A stretch of DNA of 30,000 nt from Glandiceps talaboti (lineage: Eukaryota; Hemichordata; Enteropneusta; Spengelidae), in contig NC_135557.1 in NCBI RefSeq assembly GCF_964340395.1, positions 14,962,367-14,992,366 of the forward strand, written 5' to 3'. Positions 1-8,600 of the stretch are shown here, piece after piece. A program made the position numbers and the translations under genes. The notes beneath the pieces are model-generated. The model saw only the letters and a list, made by a program, of their open reading frames with translations, was not told the origin of the DNA and did no database searches. Each line of letters starts with the position of its first letter. The first letter of the stretch is position 1.

Positions 1-109
1 CATACGTCAATAAAGTGCACACATCTGATGACCTTTCAAAATTGATGTACATATATAGGCTCATATGGTAAAATGATATCATCATTGTGGAAATTTCCAT
101 ACAAGTACC

Positions 110-292
110 TTATGCATTCACTAAATATTCATCTATTTTAGAACTGGGTGGTGAATCTGTCACGAATCTATAATTTCCACTGTAGCGGGTAAAAGTATTT
201 CCGACAATGCGTATATTTGGAATGTTGTGACTGACACCTACACTTTTATGGCTAAACACGCTATGTATTTTTGTGATGTAGATTGCCAGCAT
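110..292 (-). other. possible 3' coding exon, unrecognised
   Basis: The minus strand is open here for 60 codons ending in TAA (reading ...NIRIVGNTFTRYSGNY..., ending IDEYLVNA). Composition looks more protein-like than the AT-rich surroundings, and no repeat copy is seen elsewhere in the window. In-frame AG dinucleotides near 255 and 230 could be acceptors, so it may be the last exon of a minus-strand gene that begins beyond the region shown, or simply chance. No domain is recognised. Confidence 0.15.
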
Positions 293-1114
293 ATATCACA
301 GTAGTGACGCTAATTAAATATGTATGCTGTATTGTTTAATGTAATTACAACAAAAGACTGGAATAACTTTATGTGTTGCAATTACTGTATTTTGGGGAAT
401 TTACACGGGAGAGAGTGTTAGCCTGGGACGGATGGGGATCTGCGCAGTCCGCTGTCAGCACTATCTACGTACAGAAATAAATCTATTTTATGGATGACGC
501 CCTCTTGCGGTAGACTTAAGCATTTGGTGTTTCCCTAGCGGAGTTGGCGGCTTTTGAGTAACCATTGAGGCAATATAGCCTCTTCAGCAATATCTGGATC
601 CTGACGACAAGGTAAAGAATTTGCACTTCCAACTGTAACCTTTGACCTTATTTGATTATTGTAAAGTGAGTTGGCTGATAGAGATTATCCTTCCGAATAA
701 AGGGATTTTTCTGGGTGAGGAAAGTCTTTGCTGTTTTATTTTTCTGTGATTTTGTTGGACATTAAATCTACCTTGGTGACATGGCCAATTGTTGCCACAA
801 AATGTGGTCTCATGTATATTTGTAAAAACTTCTAGGTGGTACATGCTGTTCAGGATACGTCAGTCAGCCATAAAGTTACATTGTTATGCTCAATCTTCGG
901 TCGACAAGGTGCTTCTATACATCTCACTATTGGGCATTACGTGCTACTATACTTAACTATTTACACGGTGTACAAGATGCTGCAATACATTTCACTATTT
1001 GATAAATCGTCTATTCGTGTTCCTAACATACAAGGCTAAACAAAACTATATTATTAAATTAGAAGTATGGCCATAAATTTAATATGGATAACATACCTTG
1101 AACACTGTCAGCAC

Positions 1115-1697
1115 TTGGCCATATGTAACTTCAAATTGCAAATCTAATTACTAGAACGGGCCTCTGACATGAAACATATACAGGCTATTTAATTGAACAT
1201 GGATCGACTTAGACCCGTTACTATGAATACCGTGACCTACACGGTTTTTTGGTCCCACTATTTTTTTTCTATTCTAAGCAACGTAATGCAGGTAGTATCA
1301 TTCGCCTCTCTTAAAATCATCGTTGAGTTGTTGACATGGTTCGCTTTATTTGTCGGGAACAATAAGAGGTAAGATGTTGAGATAGGTTGATTGACAACCT
1401 GATATAGATAAAATATCTTTAGCACTTGCCAATATTCAATTCCAGATTGCAAATAGCATCACTAATGCCTATAAGGGGCCTGTGACATGAAACATGTACA
1501 GGCTATTTAACTGATCATGAGCCGCCTTTGACCCGTTAATTATATGAATACACCCACAAGGATGTTCTATTTTAAGCAACGTAATGCAGTGGTATCATTT
1601 ACCTCTCTTAAAATCATCGTTGAGTTGTTGACATGGTTCGCTTTATTTGTCAGGAACAATACGAGGTAAGATGTTGAGATAGGTTGATTGACAAAAT
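1115..1697. repeat. internal tandem duplication in dispersed repeat
   Basis: Two units of about 280-300 bp (about 1115-1395 and 1423-1697) share the blocks GACATGAAACAT, CAGGCTATTTAA, CCTCTCTTAAAATCATCG and AAGATGTTGAGATAGG in the same order. The same two-unit arrangement recurs in copy 2 at about 17005-17585, so the duplication predates dispersal of the repeat. Confidence 0.6.
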
Positions 1698-1773
1698 GAT
1701 GTAACGATGACTTGACTTATGTTAGGGTAGTTATTATTTAAATGCAAATGCTGGTTATTAGAAAGTTTTGCCG

Positions 1774-1837
1774 CTTCCTCGTCCCCACTTACCATGAAAA
1801 CCTCTTCATGTTATTAAAGTAAGTGGGCACGAGGAAG
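1774..1837. repeat. hairpin in dispersed repeat
   Basis: The arms CTTCCTCGTCCCCACTTAC and its complement flank a 26-bp loop, with one mismatch. In copy 2 (17667-17734) the same stem is perfect over 21 bp. Conservation of the stem in both copies suggests it belongs to the element rather than arising by chance. Confidence 0.6.
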
Positions 1838-2308
1838 GGTCACCGGTTGAGGGCGCTAAGTAAACAAACTCATAAAATAATTAATAAGGTAGTATGGTAA
1901 AGCTTGTCTATATCGCCAACGTCGAGGGCGCTTATGATCAGTAGAACTAACTCATTGATAATTATTAAGATAATCATATAGTAAAGCTGGTTTATTAAAA
2001 CCAACGAAATAACAGTTAACCTTTTCAAATAATTACTTTATTACATGGTACCTTGTAGGTAACAATAATTTGAAAAACTACAAAAAAAAGGAAACAGTAA
2101 ACAAAAAATAAACATTTTTAAACAAATACGGCCAATTTCAAGCCCATGTGTTTGTAATTATAAACATGGAGTTACCCTCAATGTTATATCAGTTCAGTTT
2201 GCTAAAATAATAGGGAACAACACAAAACATTGAAGTATTCTTACCAATTGTATGCATAGCAAAAAACAGTCTCTGACAAACAGTTATCTTTAACGCTAAT
2301 GCATGAGA

Positions 2309-2671
2309 TTAGTGAAGGGGAATGACCTTATGCAATAGCATTAAACTTCTTACTGCCATATACATGACAAGAAGTGGATATATGTTCTCCTCAAAGCTGC
2401 TATAACTTCCGGCTGAATTAAAAGAATTGGGGCGTACAATCAAGTATGATCGGCCAAAGATAGGCTTATCCAGCAGACAATTATTCGACCTGCTAGTAAT
2501 TTCTTTGTTAACATGTGCTCTTGATAGGAGAATGCCTTTTGTTCCACAGATTGAAATACCATACACTATGTAATGGTTGTCTGTCTGAAACCTGGACTCT
2601 TCTGCAATCGTTGAAAACTGGCACACAAGCTGTGGATATGCTCTATCCATACTGATTTCTGATAGTTTGTT
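2309..2671 (-). CDS. nuclease-like gene, last coding exon
   Basis: The acceptor TTTTTTAATGTTTTTCAG starts 120 codons ending in TAA at 2311-2309. It opens with N-K (the x-K of ExK), followed by a helix containing Gln352 and the strand NHYIVYGISICGTKGILL. No AATAAA is found before the dispersed repeat that begins 119 bp downstream; the nearest lie inside that repeat (2042-2037 and 1996-1991). Confidence 0.8.
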   Translation of the reverse strand, partial: NKLSEISMDRAYPQLVCQFSTIAEESRFQTDNHYIVYGISICGTKGILLSRAHVNKEITSRSNNCLLDKPIFGRSYLIVRPNSFNSAGSYSSFEENIYPLLVMYMAVRSLMLLHKVIPLH

Positions 2672-5600
2672 CTGAAAAACATTAAAAAAGTACATGAACA
2701 GTTCATGATCAACAGTATGCCAATATACATTACAGTGTTCGCACTAACATTCACCAAATTCGAAAAGAGACTCATTTTCAATTTGATGAAAATATTTTAT
2801 GCTATATTCGCCATAGTGCTTTAATGTTTTGTGTCCTACTTTAAATGTTTTGCGCCCTTTGAACCTGACATTCTTGTCATTATTTATTATCACATGTTAA
2901 TCCCTTTAAAAAAACAAATGCCTGAAAACAAATGACCGTTCACACTTTTTCCAAAGTACAGTGACACAGTTGTACCAGATGACATGTTTTCCCCTCCACT
3001 GTATGATTTCATAAATTACGCATGGCAAACATGATGCTGTAGACCCTTTGAAATTAATTGTAGCTTCCTTGAGAAAAATAATTGTTATTGTTATGCAAAT
3101 ACTACGAATAAATTATACAAATAAGGCATCCTGCTATCAAAACAATCCTTGGAGAAAACTTTAACTGTACAAAAAAATTGGGACAGGTAGACACTTGGTA
3201 GCTCATGTAATTTCCAAAGTTACCTGCCAAACAGGTGGGTTAAAAATTAATTACTACATTGCAGGCCTGATAAACCATCCCTTGGGGAGATAAAAATAAC
3301 AGGCCCAGTGGTCTCGAGTTTAAACAGTCATCACACACTGTGACACATTCAGAGAGATACATCTTTATAGCGTGTACAAATAGAACCCATTATAGACAGG
3401 AAAAGTACACAAATAAATTGCATTACAACCCATAACACCAAAGTAAAGCATTTTCTATATGTGCCACAATTGTTTATAGCATCCATATTAAGTGTAAAAG
3501 TATTCTGTTTCAATTGCTAATTGACCACTCAGAAAGGCCACATGCTAGGCTTGTAAATAACAAATTGAAACTGTATACTTTTACACTTGATATGAATGCT
3601 ATAAATGAGTGTAGCACATAGAGAAAGTGCTTTACTTCAGTGTTACTCATAGCACTTGGCACAGCATGCTAGAAGCATGGAGTCATCTCTTTTGATAGGA
3701 AACGGTTTTACACGTATAGCCTCTTGACACAGCTGTTAGATTTAGAATGAATATCAAGTTCGTCTGGTATTTCATGGATACATTGATTGTACATTACATA
3801 AGTGATTAACTTGCATGAAATTTGTGATTGAAATAAAATTTTACAACGCATGGTCACAGCTAACAAGTGGCTGGACATGTACACATTTGTTTAAACTTAA
3901 TAGATGTTTACAGAAGATACATGTATGACTGTTTCACAAGTTTATATTGCAGTCTGCTGAAGTGACTGTCAGGCAGGTACAAATGTATTACACAGTGAGA
4001 CATAGATTTTACTATGAGTATCACTAGCAGACATGAGTTAGATAAATGAAACAGTTAGATAAATAAAATGTCATGTCCCATGTTGGTATTCAGACACATG
4101 TTTGCAGAAGATACATGTACATGTATGACTGTTTTGAGCTGAACATTCGTATGTTGTATACGGAATAAAGTTTATCTGTTGACTATATTTTTCAATGTTG
4201 TCATTGATTGCTAGATTCGAAAACCAACAGCTACATGTAGATTCTAGTCTACAAATCTAAATGTATCGTAAGTATCCATGAAATACCAGGGGAACTTGAT
4301 ATTCATTTTAAATCTCACAGCTATGTCAAGAGGCTATAAAACCATTTCCTATCAAAGGAGATGTCTCCATGCCTCTAGCATGCTGTGCCAAGTGCTATTA
4401 ATCCAATTCATTTGTGTACTTTACCTGTCTAACTTTATAAGGGGTTCTATTTGTACAAGCTATAAAGACCTGGATTGTAGACAGATAAACACACACGCAA
4501 AGCAAAATATTTCAGTTTGTGCTAAAATGAGTGACAGCAGAAACATGGCTTTAAAACACAGAACATACCTCAGATACAGCCAGTACTCTCCAGTTCTCTT
4601 TACAATGCCTGTTGCCTTTGTTGCCACCAATAAAAATCTTTAACTCAACATCACAGCGGACAGGGTTTTTCAAATGGCACATTCTGAATTTTCGCTCTGT
4701 TTTCTTGTCAGTCCTATTATAAAAATAAAACACCAAAGATGTTGTAGCACAACTGTAAAATTTGTGGTATTAAAAAAATGTTTATGAACAAGCCAATCCA
4801 TATTTGTTACCCATGCAATAAGCACTATTTTCTTATTCTCACGAAAAATTTACAAATAATACAGTCAAACAAACTTTACACAAGTGACAACATTGGTTAC
4901 TTTGTAAAGTTGATACAGAAAGCTGACATTAGGTGTCCGTGCAACTCAGAAAACGTGAACTAAAACTATCACGACATAGCACTTCTGCACTGTAGGCCAT
5001 GATGTTGATATCCACGATAACAGAGTAATTTGCATATGCTGTCAATAAAGTGATGTTGTAATGGGTTATTGCTATCCCGCCCTTATGCCCATAATAAGTA
5101 ACAATGTACACAATGTTATCTTATTAAATATTAAATTTTTCAGGCAGGAAACAGTCATATGTTCGATTTTCCCCACTTTTTGCCGCTGAATGAAAATAGC
5201 GCCTACAAAAGCAATGCCTAATATGGCGGTCGCTATGAATATAGATTTTGACCTTCGACATTATGTTAATATATTGAACGAAGAAAACCCGGGAGACAGA
5301 GTTTTTCGCTCGACACTTTCTACACAGTGATAGCAATGATGATGATGAAGAATTTTACGGGTTTGAGGAAGTAAATTTTGTCCTCCTAGAACGTATTGAA
5401 AACCCTCTCGATAATTTCGACTTTTTGACTGATGTCGTCAATGACAGGTCCTGAAATCGCGTGATTCTGCCGATGACAAACCACAGATGCCAGTGCTGTA
5501 TGATTACTCCTAGATCAATTTGGAATGAACAAATCTGAATAGCCTCCCCCCAGGGAACATGCACACCAAATATCGAAGAATTCTGACTGTCACTTTCGGA

Positions 5601-8600
5601 GAAGATGATGAAAGTATAAAGGTTTGACGGACAGCGGAGCTAAAAAAGTTGACAGACTGACGACAGACAACCAACCTAACATGTTCAGATCACGTCAGAT
5701 GTTGCCGACAGTGGAGCTAAAAAGAGCAACACATTTCACATGCAGTTTCAAGATAACCCCCCCCCCCCCCCCCCATGGAGAATTGCCACCAGCCATGGTA
5801 GTGTGATCTATTAGATTGTATAAAATAAAGCCTCTTAACTCATGATGACAGGCCTCATTCAGTTCAGTGTATAAACCCAAGGAACAGTTAATTGAATTGT
5901 AAATATATATGGTTAACTTACTTTATTGCATAATCTTTATATCGCTTTAGGTTGTCCTCCTCATTTAATATTGTATCCATGACCATCTCTAGAAAGTCGC
6001 CTAAATCCACCTCTGGTAAATTTTCATCTTGACAGATCGTCAGCCATTTTTGAATTAAGTTACACAGTTGCCAATCCATACCTGCTGGTACACCTCCAAT
6101 ACCCTATTGATGAAAGCAAGTAATAAATGTGTCAATACTATCATACAATTTATCATCAAATGTAATTCCATCCTTGTTGATAAACCCTAAAACAAAGCAT
6201 CACCTGGCTTGTCAACTAACTAACATTGATAGTTTTTTGTCTGGTTAGACAAAATACCTCTTTGATGTTGTAAAATCCCTCTTTTCTGTCTTGATACAAA
6301 TCTAATTAATATTTCAGATGTTATCATCTGGCACAAGAAGAAGCGAATTACAATGGATACATTTTAAGGTTGTCGTATAGGCTATTTTTCATCCAATTCT
6401 TTATTGTAGAAATATTGTTGTAACTTTGTTAAAAATAAAGATATTGACTCCAAATTTTCAGAGTTTGTGTTTTAATATTCACCATACCATTAAAAACATT
6501 AAAGTATAGTATGTTAACATTATGATTAAATTTGACACCCGTGTATATTATATTAATTATTATATTATTACTATTATTATTATTATTACTATTAGTTGGT
6601 CAAAGTTTGTGGCTTTGTTTACTGCTTATTTACATTATGCCCTTTGCTAGTTCCTACCCCAGTGCAGTACGTCTAAATAAAAATGTACGAGTGGATTTAC
6701 ATAGTTTTACTGATAAATTCACCTGACATCCCAGCCCACACAACAACACAACAACCTTAATTCAATTCCTACATGATTATGGGGGGGGGGGGGGGGTATA
6801 AGTTTGGCATTGATAATGGTAGCTAGCTCACACAAAGAAAGTGAAACAATATTAGTAAAGATGTTTGTCATGCCAGACGATTGACTAAACGCTATTGGTA
6901 AGATTTATATCTAACCAGATGATAACATGTACCAGCAATGGTAATGAGATTTTTGTGGAGATACATGTACATGTAGGCGACATTTTGATTCAGGGTTTAT
7001 GATTTTCGTTGTATACATTTACACTCACATTACATCTTCATTTTTAATGTTTATACAGTTGCCAAACAATCCTAGAATTTAACTTTCCATTGTGTATTAC
7101 TATCATGTAAAGACATGAATAAACATGAAAGATTTCCATGTTTTCAAAACTGAAAACTTTCCTGTTCAACATTTCTATGCGTCTTTATTTTCTAATCAAC
7201 ACAAATTAAACTGACTGTATAAGGGATACTCAAATACTAAGTTCCCTTACCCAAATTATTTCTTCCGCTTGAAACATTACTATCAAAATCTTTCTGAATG
7301 TATAGGTGTTAGCAAATATTATGCTTACCATAATCATGTCTTCCAAGTTTTGTACAGTGAGGTCTTTTATTGCTATACCAGCTGTTGATTTACATACTTC
7401 TGCTACAATCTTGCTCATAACCAAGTCTGTTAAAGACAGGATTAGAGAGAATATAACATTCCATACTTGTAACTTTATACTATATAAGTTAAAATAAAGG
7501 GACGAATGGCAAGTGCATACCCATCAGCCAATGAGCCAGACACATTTTGACTAAAATGTAAGTAGGTACAATACGCACAACAGTAGTATTTAATATCGCA
7601 GGGTGTTTGAATCATAAACAGTCGGTGGCTCGTTAGGTTGGCCGAACCTTCAAACCTTGTCTTACTTACCATACATTAAAAGAAATATACAGATTGATTT
7701 GAGTACCTGTGGTGTTGTCCTTTTACAAAGCTTGGGAGAAATTGGTCTAATTCATGCATTCTTACTTGCCAGAGAAAGAACACCATAATTTCCACATGGT
7801 CGCATGATTGTTTTAAAAACTGACTAAACACTAAATAATTTCAGCTTTCCTAAGAATAATAATCAATAACACTGCTTTATGAGTTTCTTATTGGTGCTAA
7901 TATTTTGAAGTAATAAATTGGCCTTCAACTTTCCTTTGTCCACATGTATACATACTACTTGTTTGATATTATGATGTACTTTGATTTTTCGGGAATATAA
8001 TTATTTTGTTATGTAAATTCAGTGTTCTCCCTGAACAAGGTAACAGGGGCCTCCTTGTAAGTTTTGATGAAAAAAAAATGAATTCAATATTTTTTTCGAA
8101 AAACGGGGCAAAACGATTTACTTCTCTCGCGGTTTCGCTACGATCTCATGGTTGCCATTTTGGAAAGTCAAATATCTTGGTAAATGTCAAACTTTGTGCG
8201 AATCACATTCACGCATACTTTTTTCAAATTTTTCATTTATTCTATAGCTTTCAAACAGTCAACATGTCTTTCCCCCGTCATTTAGCTCAACGAAGATCGG
8301 GAGGTACATGTACAGAAAATTTTCCACATCGGCCCTTTTCAGGGCGAACTTGAACTCAGATCGCTGGATTGTTTGCATGGAAACACACACTGTCTCGTGT
8401 TTACGCCCGGTGTTTAGGGTACAGCAAGAATTCCCCCCTCTTGTGCCAAAATCCTGGGGAGAACACTGAAATTGCTACTAATGAGCCGATTTCCTATCAA
8501 CAAATCCTGGGGAGAACACTGATATTGACACCATACAATGGCGCTTTTAGCTTACCTCGGCTCTCCATCTTAACAGATGCCGAGTCATGGGTGTGGTTTG

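Larger units (their letters stand above)
313..2189. repeat. dispersed repeat, copy 1 (uninterrupted)
   Basis: This 1.9-kb block is repeated at 13161-18103 with roughly 90% or more identity by eye. The second copy is split by another element. Homology begins near ATTAAATATG and stops sharply after TCAATGTTATAT, with unrelated flanks on both sides. No terminal inverted repeat or target duplication was found at these ends and no long ORF is present, so it is a non-autonomous repeat of unassigned class. Internally it contains two diverged direct repeats of about 300 bp (about 1115-1395 and 1423-1697) and two hairpins (1774-1837 and about 2022-2076). Minus-strand AATAAA motifs at 2037-2042 and 1991-1996 could serve the neighbouring minus-strand gene. 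Confidence 0.75.

Noticed and set aside
836-1039. Small frames in both copies of the dispersed repeat (also 16686-16973)
   Set aside because: The copies differ by changes that alter the reading, and the matching frames are not the same in the two copies, so no protein is being preserved.
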